A stretch of DNA of 64,000 nucleotides from an uncultured Porphyromonadaceae bacterium (lineage in GTDB: Bacteria; Bacteroidota; Bacteroidia; Bacteroidales; Muribaculaceae), in assembly GCA_947643665.1 (NCBI GenBank), contig CANRWW010000006.1:1-64000 (forward strand), written 5' to 3'. The translations under genes were made by a program, and so were the position numbers. Below the pieces are notes generated by a model. It searched no databases and had not been told where the DNA came from. It saw only the letters and a list, made by a program, of their open reading frames with translations. This document shows positions 1 to 8,199 of this stretch, one piece after another (positions within the stretch are counted from its first letter, which is position 1; each line of letters begins with the position of its first letter).

Positions 1-53
1 CTCTCGACCCACTGATTAAGAGTCAGTTGCTCTACCAACTGAGCTACGGAGTC
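1..53 (-). tRNA. tRNA-Lys (CUU), 3' part cut off by window edge
   Basis: Read on the minus strand, the 53 bases give a 7-nt acceptor arm, a D arm (GCTC / GAGC), a 5-bp anticodon stem ACTGA/TCAGT around the loop CTCTTAA (anticodon CTT, lysine), a 5-nt variable loop and the first half of the T stem (GAGAG). The 3' half of the T arm, the acceptor 3' strand and CCA lie outside the window. A well-formed promoter lies just upstream at 116-147. Confidence 0.93.
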
Positions 54-115
54 AAATTTGTTGCAGTAAAGGAAGTGAATTAGGTGGTGATTTAACGTTT
101 TCCTTAATTGCGATG

Positions 116-147
116 CAAAGGTAGGTACTATTTTTGATTTATCCAAA
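116..147 (-). promoter_or_regulatory. Bacteroidetes-type promoter for tRNA-Lys
   Basis: On the minus strand TTTG (144-147) is separated by 20 nt from TACCTTTG (116-123), a full match to the Bacteroidetes -33/-7 pattern. Transcription would start about 55 nt upstream of the mature tRNA 5' end. Confidence 0.75.
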
Positions 148-177
148 TTTTTAAGAGGCGTTTTTCTGGTTTTTGAG

Positions 178-185
178 TAACTTTG
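178..185 (+). promoter_or_regulatory. -7 element TAACTTTG ahead of the YbaK-family gene
   Basis: TAACTTTG matches TAnnTTTG and would give a leader of about 60 nt. No good -33 element is visible at the usual distance. A second match, TATTTTTG at 129-136, overlaps the opposing tRNA promoter. Confidence 0.45.
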
Positions 186-255
186 TGGGTGAAAATTTGA
201 GTAGTGAGCAGATAACATCTTATATATTAGAATTTAATCTCATCAATATTATTCT

Positions 256-813
256 ATGGATCAGGCGGTGAAATATGATGGGCGTCCTACTGAAAATAAT
301 AATTTGCGTAGTGCGACTGAATTGGAGGTGTATGATTTCCTGGATAGGCTTGGGGTTGACTATGTGACATATTGTCATCGTCCGGCCTTTACTATGGAGG
401 AGTGTGCAGCAGTACGTGATGCTTTGGGTGTGCCGGTATTTAAAAATTTGTTTCTTTGCAACAAGCAACAAACCCAATTCTTTTTATTGATACTTCCTGC
501 TAATAAGCCATTTAAGACTAAATATCTTTCGTCGCAGATCGGGTGTGCCCGTTTGTCATTTGCGTCTCCGGATATGATGGAGAAATATCTTCATATACAT
601 CCTGGGGCCGTTTCTCCGTTGGGGTTAATTTTTGATACGGATAAGCATGTAAGGTTGATTGTAGACAGAGATCTTGCAGGAGGGTGTGGACGTTATGCTT
701 GCCATCCGTGTGTTAATACAGCAAGTGTTTCATTGAGCCTTGATGATTTGTTTGATAAGGTTATTCCGGCAACCGGGCATGATTATACTTGGGTAGATTT
801 GAAGGGGGAATAA
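256..813 (+). CDS. YbaK/ProX-type aminoacyl-tRNA deacylase
   Basis: A 185-aa single-domain protein of the YbaK/prolyl-tRNA-editing family (free-standing INS-like domain), which hydrolyses mischarged tRNA such as Ala-tRNA(Pro) in the cytosol. Visible family features are the KNLFLCN segment near residue 63, carrying the conserved lysine, and the HPGAVSPLGL signature around residues 115-125. The length is typical of ProX/PrdX-like proteins. It is monocistronic, next to tRNA-Lys on the other strand and about 140 nt from the convergent hypothetical operon. The family assignment is firm; which misacylated tRNA it edits cannot be read from the sequence. Confidence 0.9.
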   Translation: MDQAVKYDGRPTENNNLRSATELEVYDFLDRLGVDYVTYCHRPAFTMEECAAVRDALGVPVFKNLFLCNKQQTQFFLLILPANKPFKTKYLSSQIGCARLSFASPDMMEKYLHIHPGAVSPLGLIFDTDKHVRLIVDRDLAGGCGRYACHPCVNTASVSLSLDDLFDKVIPATGHDYTWVDLKGE

Positions 814-956
814 AGAAGGATTGACCACTGCAAACGAGGTCAACCAAGCAAATTAAGGATATAGGCCTGTTTCTCATCTGCCATAAAATTCAGATTTTAT
901 TGACTATATCAGAATTGTAGGAGTTGATTCGTCAAATTCAATCCTATAATTTGTTT

Positions 957-1349
957 TTATCGTTTATTACCTTTCGGTATTTTGTTTGCTTTTCTCATTA
1001 TGGCTCCTCCTGCCACACATATAAATACAATACAAAGAATGAATATCGGTAATAGGTATATTTGCCCGATAATCAATGGATATGACTCCATTCTGATTAG
1101 CCTGAAAGTATCAATCAGAATCAAGTCAATGAAGTATGCTGTAAGAGAAGTGCCAAATATCAGCAACCATGTAAAGCCTGTGCCTATTCGGGATGAAAGC
1201 ATCAGTCCGACAGCGCTGGCAATAGCATAGGACAATACAATAAGTATGATCACACCGACGCATTCTCCGTAAAAAAAACAGGGAATTGCCGAAAGTAATA
1301 ACGTTGTCGTAATTTCCCATCTCCAAAATCGTTTATCTGTCAGCTTCAT
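957..1349 (-). CDS. hypothetical multi-spanning membrane protein
   Basis: A 130-aa protein I do not recognise. Hydrophobic stretches at about residues 13-32, 33-52, 58-78 and 92-116 suggest four membrane spans, with a basic C-terminus ending KIPKGNKR. Its start overlaps the end of the upstream 246-aa gene by 17 nt, so the two are translationally coupled. It is the last gene of a three-gene minus-strand unit (43 aa, 246 aa, 130 aa). No catalytic motif is apparent. The overlap and the membrane topology suggest the three products work together, but no function is assigned. Confidence 0.6.
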   Translation of the reverse strand: MKLTDKRFWRWEITTTLLLSAIPCFFYGECVGVIILIVLSYAIASAVGLMLSSRIGTGFTWLLIFGTSLTAYFIDLILIDTFRLIRMESYPLIIGQIYLLPIFILCIVFICVAGGAIMRKANKIPKGNKR

Positions 1350-2073
1350 ATATCAGTTTCTCATTTTGTTTATAATTCCAGAACTTGAAATAGCAGTTAC
1401 CTTCTCCGTCGTAATATTTCCAAATGCCGAATTCTTTCAGATATCCAGGTAGTTGACAGGACTGATAAGTTACCCAGCCCTCCATTATAGGCGTATCGGC
1501 GGAATAATACCTTAAATAAGCTAATGAGTCTGCTGCCACTTCATTATCATAATCCAAAATAGAGACGATTCCACTATTTTTCCGTAGGCTATCAATTTGT
1601 ATATGCATTGGTTCACGAGGTGCATAATAAGCATTATAAATACCTCGGATTGTATCAATATTTATCGGTGGTTCAAACTCAAAATACACCTCATCATACC
1701 ATTTTCTGTTCTCATATGAATATTGCCAAATATTGCCGGACATATCCCAATACTCCAATATGTAATCAATAGGAGAATGCCAACCCGACCTTATCATCCA
1801 AAAGCTATTGCCTCCATATTTGTATAGGGCCGGCTGTTGCTCAAATCCTAATTCAGACAAAGATGCAGGCAGTCTACCGTTCTTATTTATATAGTTATCT
1901 ATTTTTTTGATTATTTCTTTACGGTTGCAGATATCATGAAATCTCTTTTCTTCGGCGATTGCCACGCCCCCTGAAGTATATGTTCCAAGAAAGTAACGAA
2001 CAGCAAACAAGACCGATATGCCTGCTAAAAACAGACATATGGCGACAAGCATATATTGTCTTTTCAGTTTCAT
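1333..2073 (-). CDS. hypothetical membrane-anchored protein
   Basis: A 246-aa protein with one N-terminal hydrophobic anchor (about residues 8-30) followed by a soluble, Tyr/Trp-rich domain that probably faces the periplasm. Around residues 50-75 the pattern 'I..YI.KNGRLPASLSELGF' resembles the linker seen after the anchor in type II secretion G-like (pseudopilin) proteins, but no prepilin cleavage motif is visible. Its ATG overlaps the stop of the 43-aa gene (ATGA) and its end overlaps the 130-aa gene, so it is the centre of a tightly coupled operon. I do not recognise the family. Confidence 0.6.
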   Translation of the reverse strand: MKLKRQYMLVAICLFLAGISVLFAVRYFLGTYTSGGVAIAEEKRFHDICNRKEIIKKIDNYINKNGRLPASLSELGFEQQPALYKYGGNSFWMIRSGWHSPIDYILEYWDMSGNIWQYSYENRKWYDEVYFEFEPPINIDTIRGIYNAYYAPREPMHIQIDSLRKNSGIVSILDYDNEVAADSLAYLRYYSADTPIMEGWVTYQSCQLPGYLKEFGIWKYYDGEGNCYFKFWNYKQNEKLIYEADR

Positions 2074-2201
2074 CGTTTGCCTACTTTCCTGTTTATGAGC
2101 CAGGGCAGACCGCTCAAAAACAATACGTTCCTATTGGCAAGCAATCCGAAAACAAAGCCGGCGACAATGAGCCCGCTGGCTAAATTCCATTGCCATATCA
2201 T
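2070..2201 (-). CDS. 43-aa single-span membrane protein, first gene of the hypothetical operon
   Basis: A short open frame read directly on the minus strand: ATG at 2201, stop TGA at 2072-2070. The product starts MIWQWNLASG, has one hydrophobic helix at about residues 7-21 and a basic tail (NRKVGKR). Its stop overlaps the start codon of the 246-aa gene as ATGA, the classic sign of translational coupling, and a TATCTTTG promoter element lies about 60 nt upstream. Coupling and hydrophobicity support a real gene. No homologue is recognised. Confidence 0.55.
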   Translation of the reverse strand: MIWQWNLASGLIVAGFVFGLLANRNVLFLSGLPWLINRKVGKR

Positions 2202-2237
2202 TTTATGGATTGGAAGAGGATGCCATGGTTTTAATTA

Positions 2238-2271
2238 TATCGGCAACAGTGAGTTGCCGATAACAAAGATA
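2238..2271 (-). promoter_or_regulatory. promoter with operator-like inverted repeat for the hypothetical operon
   Basis: The minus strand carries TATCTTTG at 2264-2271 (TAnnTTTG). Directly downstream is a perfect 10-bp inverted repeat, TATCGGCAAC / GTTGCCGATA (2238-2247 and 2253-2262, 5-nt spacer), covering the expected start site. It could be a repressor operator or a 5' mRNA hairpin. Confidence 0.5.
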
Positions 2272-2524
2272 CGAATTATCCTGATAGATACCACAATATG
2301 CAGGAAATTTCTACAGGTTGCGATGAGAGTGAAAATTCAGAGATATAAATCTTACAATTACTTTTTGTCATGATTGACGTCATTTGATTGTGGCTTTAGA
2401 GGAGATATAATTTCAAATCCGCTTGGATGGGGGAACGCAGTGTTTGCTAGAACAAAAATTTTCTTTCATCAAATTTAAGTAAGATGACTTGATATGACAA
2501 ATAAAAATAAAATGTGGGTAGGGG

Positions 2525-2557
2525 TTGTGTGGGATTGTGGAAAATTTAGTACCTTTG
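2525..2557 (+). promoter_or_regulatory. promoter of the exopolysaccharide locus
   Basis: TACCTTTG at 2550-2557 is a perfect TAnnTTTG -7 element with TTG at 2525-2527, 22 nt upstream. It would start a transcript with a leader of about 230 nt before the antiterminator gene at 2789. No other equally good promoter is seen before the export genes. Confidence 0.6.
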
Positions 2558-2788
2558 TGGTCGAAATCGCGCTGTATTTTCTTTGCGGTATGGTTTCAAA
2601 GCCTTTGTTCTGGATGTCCATAATTCTGCAATAGTCTCTGTAATGGAAAAATGTGAATTTGGACACAACTTTTCAGATATCTTATATAACTGCTTGAAGA
2701 ACAGTGTAGTGTTGCTTGAGCAGGACTATACGATTTTGCTTTTGCCTTTTGGAGGCGTGTTATTTCCCTTTTAAATTTTGAGTATAAG

Positions 2789-3337
2789 ATGTATCCTCCG
2801 TCCGAGCCGCACAGCCAGTGGTATGTGATGAGGGATTTGAAGCGTCCCAATGCCAGGATAAGAGCTTATCGGCAACTTTCTGACGCAGGTTTTACGGTGT
2901 TTACCCCGATGGTGACCCGTGTGTCGGATAGAAATGGTAAGAGGATCAGGGAAACAGTGCCGTTCATTTCAGATTTATTGTTTGTGTTTTCTACCCGTAT
3001 GGATCTGGATCCTGTAGTGGATCGGATTGATACTCTTCAATACAGATTTGTAAAAGGTGGAGGTTATTGCGAGCCTCTTGTTGTAAGAGGTGTAGAGATG
3101 GAGCGCTTTATGGCTGCTGTTGACTCCGCAAACAAGCCGCGCTATTTTCGTCCTTCTGAGATTGACGCGAAAATGTTGGGGGCTGAAGTGCGTGTGATAT
3201 GTGACGGTTCCTTGAATGGATTTCAGGGACGGCTTTTGAAGATCAAAGGTTCAGGTAAAAAGCGTTTGCTGATAGAATTACCGGGATTGTTGGCGGCTGC
3301 TGTTGAAGTAGAACCGGATTTCATTCAGCTGGTATGA
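2789..3337 (+). CDS. UpxY-family NusG-like transcription antiterminator
   Basis: A 182-aa NusG paralogue: an NGN-like domain (about residues 8-110, starting SQWYVMRDLK, with the PFISDLLFVF strand) and a C-terminal KOW-like domain (about residues 125-180, with VRVICDGSLNGFQGRLL). Its place as first gene of a long capsule locus is that of the UpxY proteins of Bacteroides, which let RNA polymerase read through the long operon by acting on its 5' leader. The ~230-nt leader and the 11-bp hairpin after its stop codon (3352-3377) are candidate sites of action. The family is clear. That it acts on its own operon is inference from UpxY biology. Confidence 0.85.
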   Translation: MYPPSEPHSQWYVMRDLKRPNARIRAYRQLSDAGFTVFTPMVTRVSDRNGKRIRETVPFISDLLFVFSTRMDLDPVVDRIDTLQYRFVKGGGYCEPLVVRGVEMERFMAAVDSANKPRYFRPSEIDAKMLGAEVRVICDGSLNGFQGRLLKIKGSGKKRLLIELPGLLAAAVEVEPDFIQLV

Positions 3338-3351
3338 TATAATTTGGTGTA

Positions 3352-3377
3352 TTATATCGTTCGTGAGAATGATATAA
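3352..3377 (+). promoter_or_regulatory. hairpin between the antiterminator and export genes
   Basis: An 11-bp stem (ttatatcgttc / gaatgatataa, one G-U pair) with a 4-nt loop, 15 nt after the UpxY-like stop codon. It is not followed by a clear U-run, so it looks like a pause or processing hairpin rather than a full terminator. Confidence 0.4.
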
Positions 3378-3500
3378 GATAATTTTCCGACGCTGCATAG
3401 CGGGGATATTTTTCATGTAATTTTTTATAGCAGTAATAAACCAGTACTCAATCAAAATGGGCGCTCGGCTATTTATGCCGTCAAAACACGCTAATTGATT

Positions 3501-4343
3501 ATGACAATGAATAAAAAAATAAAGTTTCTGGCAGTGGCATTTGCTGCGCTGGTCATGGCTTCTTGCTCAACGCCAAAAGATGTGGTCTATTTTCAGGATT
3601 TAAGTTACGGCCAGGTAGTCAAGGCTGATAGTGTTCTTGACATACGGGTTAAGCCTGAGGATAAATTATCTATAATAGTGAATGCCCAGGATCCTACGCT
3701 TTCATCGCTGTTCAACCTCATGCAGACTTCAAACCGAATACAATCAACCACATCGTCTACTTCTAAGATTGGTGATTCAGGAAACGGTGGGGGCGGCCAG
3801 ATGTCTTATTACACAGTGAATCCGCAAGGTGATATCAATTTTCCTGTACTTGGAGAAATGCATATATCAGGCATGACGCGTTACGAAGTCGCCGAATATA
3901 TCCGCAAACGTCTTATTGAAGATGATCTTGTGAAAGATCCGATAGTCACGGTGGAGTTTGCCAATACAGGTGTGACGGTGCTCGGAGAGGTAGTAAGTCC
4001 GGGGCGTTATGAGTTCAACAAAGACCATATGACAGTCCTTGATGCTATCGCAATGGCAGGAGACCTGACAATCAATGGCCAACGCGAGAATCTGATGGTG
4101 CTCCGTCCGGACGGTGTCGGCAAGCAACAGGCTTATTTTATTGATCTTACAGATACGCGCAATGTTTACTCCTCACCAGTATTTTATCTTCAGCAGGATG
4201 ATGTAGTTTATGTGTCTCCTAATAAGAAGAAGATACGTGAGACTACACCTAACGGCAATACACCTTATACTCCATCTTTCTGGATAACTATGGGTTCTGC
4301 TGCTATAACCGTCGCTACACTCATCCTCACATTAACCCGTTAA
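3501..4343 (+). CDS. wza: Wza-like polysaccharide export lipoprotein
   Basis: About 280 aa. A lipoprotein signal ends in LVMASC (Cys about residue 22), followed by a Poly_export (PES) domain (V.PEDKLSIIVN near residue 55 through the VNPQGDINFPVLGE segment) and an SLBB domain around GVTVLGEVVSPGRYEF. The C-terminus carries a hydrophobic stretch (about residues 262-280) in place of the long amphipathic helix of E. coli Wza, as is common in Bacteroidetes. It forms the outer-membrane/periplasmic channel for polymer export with the Wzc-like protein encoded 16 nt downstream. The start is ATG 3501 or 3507; a TTG at 3495 is less likely. Confidence 0.9.
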   Translation: MTMNKKIKFLAVAFAALVMASCSTPKDVVYFQDLSYGQVVKADSVLDIRVKPEDKLSIIVNAQDPTLSSLFNLMQTSNRIQSTTSSTSKIGDSGNGGGGQMSYYTVNPQGDINFPVLGEMHISGMTRYEVAEYIRKRLIEDDLVKDPIVTVEFANTGVTVLGEVVSPGRYEFNKDHMTVLDAIAMAGDLTINGQRENLMVLRPDGVGKQQAYFIDLTDTRNVYSSPVFYLQQDDVVYVSPNKKKIRETTPNGNTPYTPSFWITMGSAAITVATLILTLTR

Positions 4344-4359
4344 CATAAGGCATAATAAT

Positions 4360-6747
4360 ATGGAAACCACTCCAAAAAAGAAATCATCGGCAACTTCAAA
4401 TAGCGCGGTTCCTCTGACAGATATTTTATATCGTGTCGTAAGTTATTGGCCATGGGTATTACTTTCCGTATTGGTGTGCGTAGGCATAGGTGTGATATAC
4501 ATATTGCGTACGCCGATGATATATACCCGTGCGGCGGCTATTATGGTGAAAGATGATTCGCAGGGTGCATCTTCTGTCGGTGCGGAGGAATTTGCTGATC
4601 TCGGACTTTTTAAGAATAATACAAATATCAAGAACGAGGTTACGTCTTTGCGTTCTTCTTCCGTAATGGAGGAAGTTGTAAAGAGGCTTGATCTGGATGT
4701 GAATTATTTTACCCCCGGTACTTTTCATAATAATGTGGCATATGGTTCAAGTCTTCCTGTGACTGTTGACTTTACTGATGGGCTTGCTGAAAATCAGGCT
4801 GCTTTTAATCTTGATGTGACAGAAGGCGGGAAGATTTCCATTACTGGTGTGGAAAGCGGAGATATAAAATTCGAGGGGAAAACCTATTCCGGTGCGTTGG
4901 GTGATACGATTGCTACTCCATTGGGAGCGATTGCTGTTACAAAGACACCGTATTATACAGATGGTAAATCTATCCGCCTTCAGATTGTCAAGATGCCTTT
5001 AGGAGTGGCCGTTGCGTCTAATCGTGGGCGTCTTGGTGTAAAGGTCAACAGCGAGATTGGTTCGGTAATCGACCTTACTTTTTCGGACCGATCCATAGAG
5101 CGTGCTGATGCGGTGCTCAATACGCTTATTGAGGTGTATAATGAGAATTGGATTAAGGACAGGAACCAGATTGCAGTTTCTACAAGTAATTTCATCAATG
5201 AACGTCTGGGGGTAATAGAAAGTGAGCTGGGCAATGTAGAGTCTGATATATCGTCGTATAAATCGGAGCATCTTACTCCGGATGTGGCGTCTGCGTCTGC
5301 TATGTATATGAGTCAGAATCAGAGCATCTCCCAGGAGATTCTTGCACTGCGGAACCAGTTGCAGATGACCCGTTATGTACGCTCCTATCTGTCTGCTGAT
5401 GGTAATAAAGAGCAATTGATGCCTACCAATTCCGGAGTGGATAATGTGGATCTGCAATCGCAGATAGATGAATACAATGAAAAAATATTGCAGCGCAACA
5501 ATCTTATTTCCAAGTCTTCGGAGAAGAACCCGTTGGTAATAGCACTTGACGAGCAGTTGGATGCCTTGCGTGGTGCGATGATTGCTTCTGTTGATAATGT
5601 GATAGTGGGGCTTAACACAAAGATCAAAAATCTTCAAGAATCACAAGCCGCCACTACGTCAAAAATAGCCTCCAGTCCTACCCAGGCGAAATATTTGCTT
5701 TCTGTGGAGCGCCAGCAGAAAGTGAAGGAGTCGCTTTACCTGTTCCTGCTTCAGAAACGTGAGGAAAACGAGCTGTCGCAGGCTTTTACGGCTTATAATA
5801 CCCGTATTGTAGAGCAGCCTGGCGGTTCTGGTATTCCTCCTATGCCTAATCGCAAAAATGTGCTTCTGGTGTCGTTCCTTATCGGACTGGCTATACCTTT
5901 CGGTTTTGTCTTCCTGAAAGAGATAAATAACACCAAATTGCGTGGTCGCAAAGATATTGAGGATTCGGTAGTGCCTTTCTTGGGTGAAATACCGATGAGT
6001 GGTAAAAAAGACGCTACATCCAAAGACCTGGTAGTGGTACAGGGCAGTCGTAATATAATAAATGAGGCTTTCCGAGTGCTTCGTACAAACCTTGAATTCA
6101 TGCGTGCCGGTAAGGAAGGGGCAGAGGTAATAGCTGTCACCTCGTTCAATCCTGGCTCCGGCAAATCTTTCATAACCATGAATCTGGCGATGTCGCTGGC
6201 TATCAAGAACCGTAAGGTATTAGTGATAGACGGTGACATGCGCCACGGTTCATCTTCCGCTTATGTCTCTTCGCCTGAAAGGGGACTGTCAGATTTCCTC
6301 AATGGCGGGGAAAAAGATGTCAAGAATCTTATTGTAAATTCTGGCGATACAGAAAACTTGAGTGTATTGCCCGTCGGCAGCATCCCGCCTAATCCGACGG
6401 AATTGCTTGAGTCGCCTATATTCAGTGAAATGATATCTAAGCTACGAGGTTCTTACGATTACATACTTATTGACTGCCCGCCAGTGGAGGTTGTGGCAGA
6501 CGCCCATATCATAGATCGTTATGCAGATCGTACAGTTTTTGTAATCCGTGCCGGATTGTTTGAGCGCTCCATGCTTCCTGAGTTGGACCGCACATATGAT
6601 GAGAAAAAGTTCCATAACATGGCTCTTATACTTAATGGTACAACCACTTCACAAGGACGTTATGGATATTCCCATGGCTATAGTTATGGTTACGGGTATG
6701 GCTATGCCTACGGGAAGAGTTATGGAAGTAAAACAAGAAAGAAGTAA
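4360..6747 (+). CDS. wzc: Wzc-like chain-length regulator with BY-kinase domain
   Basis: A 795-aa fusion of a Wzz-type co-polymerase and a bacterial tyrosine kinase. TM1 lies at about residues 30-50, a large periplasmic coiled-coil region follows (about 250-490), and TM2 is at about 500-520. The cytoplasmic kinase has Walker A (FNPGSGKSF, ~595), Walker A' (VLVIDGDMRHG, ~620) and Walker B (YILIDCPP, ~700). The C-terminal ~25 residues hold nine tyrosines in an alternating Tyr-Gly pattern, the autophosphorylation tail. It controls polymer length and couples synthesis to export through Wza. No separate Wzb phosphatase gene is seen in the window. Confidence 0.93.
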   Translation: METTPKKKSSATSNSAVPLTDILYRVVSYWPWVLLSVLVCVGIGVIYILRTPMIYTRAAAIMVKDDSQGASSVGAEEFADLGLFKNNTNIKNEVTSLRSSSVMEEVVKRLDLDVNYFTPGTFHNNVAYGSSLPVTVDFTDGLAENQAAFNLDVTEGGKISITGVESGDIKFEGKTYSGALGDTIATPLGAIAVTKTPYYTDGKSIRLQIVKMPLGVAVASNRGRLGVKVNSEIGSVIDLTFSDRSIERADAVLNTLIEVYNENWIKDRNQIAVSTSNFINERLGVIESELGNVESDISSYKSEHLTPDVASASAMYMSQNQSISQEILALRNQLQMTRYVRSYLSADGNKEQLMPTNSGVDNVDLQSQIDEYNEKILQRNNLISKSSEKNPLVIALDEQLDALRGAMIASVDNVIVGLNTKIKNLQESQAATTSKIASSPTQAKYLLSVERQQKVKESLYLFLLQKREENELSQAFTAYNTRIVEQPGGSGIPPMPNRKNVLLVSFLIGLAIPFGFVFLKEINNTKLRGRKDIEDSVVPFLGEIPMSGKKDATSKDLVVVQGSRNIINEAFRVLRTNLEFMRAGKEGAEVIAVTSFNPGSGKSFITMNLAMSLAIKNRKVLVIDGDMRHGSSSAYVSSPERGLSDFLNGGEKDVKNLIVNSGDTENLSVLPVGSIPPNPTELLESPIFSEMISKLRGSYDYILIDCPPVEVVADAHIIDRYADRTVFVIRAGLFERSMLPELDRTYDEKKFHNMALILNGTTTSQGRYGYSHGYSYGYGYGYAYGKSYGSKTRKK

Positions 6748-6762
6748 AAATTATTTCTGATT

Positions 6763-8190
6763 GTGGCAGAAACACTTAAGCATAAGGCTGTAAACGGCGT
6801 GCTGTGGCGCATAGTGGAGCAGGGTGGCAAGCAAACTATCCAGTTTGGTATAAGTGTGATCCTTGCTCGTCTTATAATGCCTGATCAGTTCGGTATGGTT
6901 GCCATGCTGACTGTGTTTATGGCTGTTTCGGGTTGTTTTATCAATAGCGGTCTGGGAGATGCCCTGTATAGAAAAAAAGATCGGACACAAACTGATTGTA
7001 GCACAGTATTCTGGTTTAGCATTGTTGTTGCAATCATATGTTATTGGATTCTATTTTTTTGCGCTCCATTGATTTCTAAGTTTTATGGAATGCAGGAATT
7101 GACATCAATTCTTCGTGTATCAGCTATTACGATGATAATTGGTACATTGGGTGGTATACATCGTATGTTCCTTCAGATAGAATTAGATTTCAAAACATTA
7201 GCAAAATATAATATAGCCGGTTTGTTGATTTCTGGTATAGTAGGAGTGTCACTCGCTTATTTGGATTTTGAGGTTTGGGCTCTAGTATTTCAAAACCTTA
7301 CAATGACTATTGTGACGACTTCGTGCATTATCTGGAAAGTCAATTGGAAACCGTCTTTTATTTTTTCAAAAAGCAGTTTCAAGGAATTCTTTGGATTTGG
7401 TTCGAAATTGTTGGGTTCAAGTATATTAGACCAGCTATATTCGAATATTTATTCAATCGTCATAGGTAAGGTATATAAAGCAAGTGACTTGGCATACTAT
7501 AACCGTGCGCATAATCTTGCTTCGTTAACATCTTCAATGCCAAATGGTGTGTTACAATCGGTTACATTTCCTTTGTTAGTTAGATTGCAAGATGATGAGT
7601 CTGCGATGCAAAATGCTTATAGGCGTATTATAAAATTATCCGCATTTGTAATTTTTCCATTATGTTTAGGGGCGGGAGCTGTCGCTTATCCTTTAATAAA
7701 TGTATTATATACTGATGTTTGGATTTATTCGGCGTCTCTTCTTTCCATAGTTGTTTTTGCTATGATGTGGTACCCTATCCATGCCGTTAATTTAAATTAC
7801 TTGATAGTCAAAGGACGTAGTGATCTTTTTTTTAAACTTGAGGTGATAAAGAAAATACAGGGTGTGATAATTCTCTGTGTGACTATTCCATTGGGTTTGA
7901 AGGCAATGTGTTATGGATCAATCGTAAGTTCTATATTGTCATTGATGTGGAACACACATTATACCGGTAAGTTTTTGAAATTGTCTATATTGGATCAGTT
8001 CATGGACATACTTCCCACTATTTTGCTCTGTGCGGTTATGTATACTGCCGCCCGTTGCACGGCACATTTTATGGGTAATGATATATTATCGCTTGCGGTG
8101 TCGGTAGCAGTAGGAGCTTTGATATATATCGGGGGGGCGCTTTTGTTCCGTTTCCCTGAGGTAAAAGAATTGAAAAATATCAGAAAATAA
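6763..8190 (+). CDS. wzx: Wzx-type polysaccharide flippase (MOP superfamily)
   Basis: A 475-aa integral membrane protein of the WzxC/MATE-like polysaccharide transporter family. The amphipathic N-terminus (AVNGVLWRIVEQGGKQTIQF) and some 12-14 hydrophobic segments are typical. It flips undecaprenyl-linked repeat units to the periplasm. The start is GTG at 6763, 15 nt after wzc. Base composition changes inside the gene: the first ~75 codons resemble wzc, then it becomes clearly AT-richer, as at a recombination junction between conserved flank and serotype-specific cassette. A G7 run near the 3' end (8131-8137) would alter the last ~20 residues if it slipped. Confidence 0.9.
   Translation: MAETLKHKAVNGVLWRIVEQGGKQTIQFGISVILARLIMPDQFGMVAMLTVFMAVSGCFINSGLGDALYRKKDRTQTDCSTVFWFSIVVAIICYWILFFCAPLISKFYGMQELTSILRVSAITMIIGTLGGIHRMFLQIELDFKTLAKYNIAGLLISGIVGVSLAYLDFEVWALVFQNLTMTIVTTSCIIWKVNWKPSFIFSKSSFKEFFGFGSKLLGSSILDQLYSNIYSIVIGKVYKASDLAYYNRAHNLASLTSSMPNGVLQSVTFPLLVRLQDDESAMQNAYRRIIKLSAFVIFPLCLGAGAVAYPLINVLYTDVWIYSASLLSIVVFAMMWYPIHAVNLNYLIVKGRSDLFFKLEVIKKIQGVIILCVTIPLGLKAMCYGSIVSSILSLMWNTHYTGKFLKLSILDQFMDILPTILLCAVMYTAARCTAHFMGNDILSLAVSVAVGALIYIGGALLFRFPEVKELKNIRK
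8131..8137 (+). repeat. G7 homopolymer in flippase gene
   Basis: Seven consecutive G within the codons for I-G-G-A near the flippase C-terminus; in frame (ON) as sequenced. A length change would replace the last ~20 residues. Confidence 0.6.
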
Positions 8191-8199
8191 TATATAATA

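Larger units (their letters stand above)
2202..2788. other. divergent intergenic region with polysaccharide-operon leader
   Basis: This 587-nt region holds the minus-strand promoter and inverted repeat at 2238-2271, AT-rich DNA without a gene, the plus-strand promoter at 2525-2557, and a ~230-nt untranslated leader before the UpxY-like gene. I see no strong intrinsic terminator and no long inverted repeats flanking the promoter of the kind used by invertible Bacteroides capsule promoters. Confidence 0.6.

Noticed and set aside
1..53. tRNA-Lys as attachment site of a genomic island
   Set aside because: No integrase, no direct repeat of the tRNA end and no second island boundary visible; the tRNA 3' end is outside the window.
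2583..2774. 63-codon frame in the leader of the antiterminator gene
   Set aside because: Starts only at TTG, no recognisable features, and lies in what looks like an untranslated leader.
2460..2790. invertible promoter as in Bacteroides capsule loci
   Set aside because: I could not find flanking inverted repeats of useful length, nor an invertase gene nearby.
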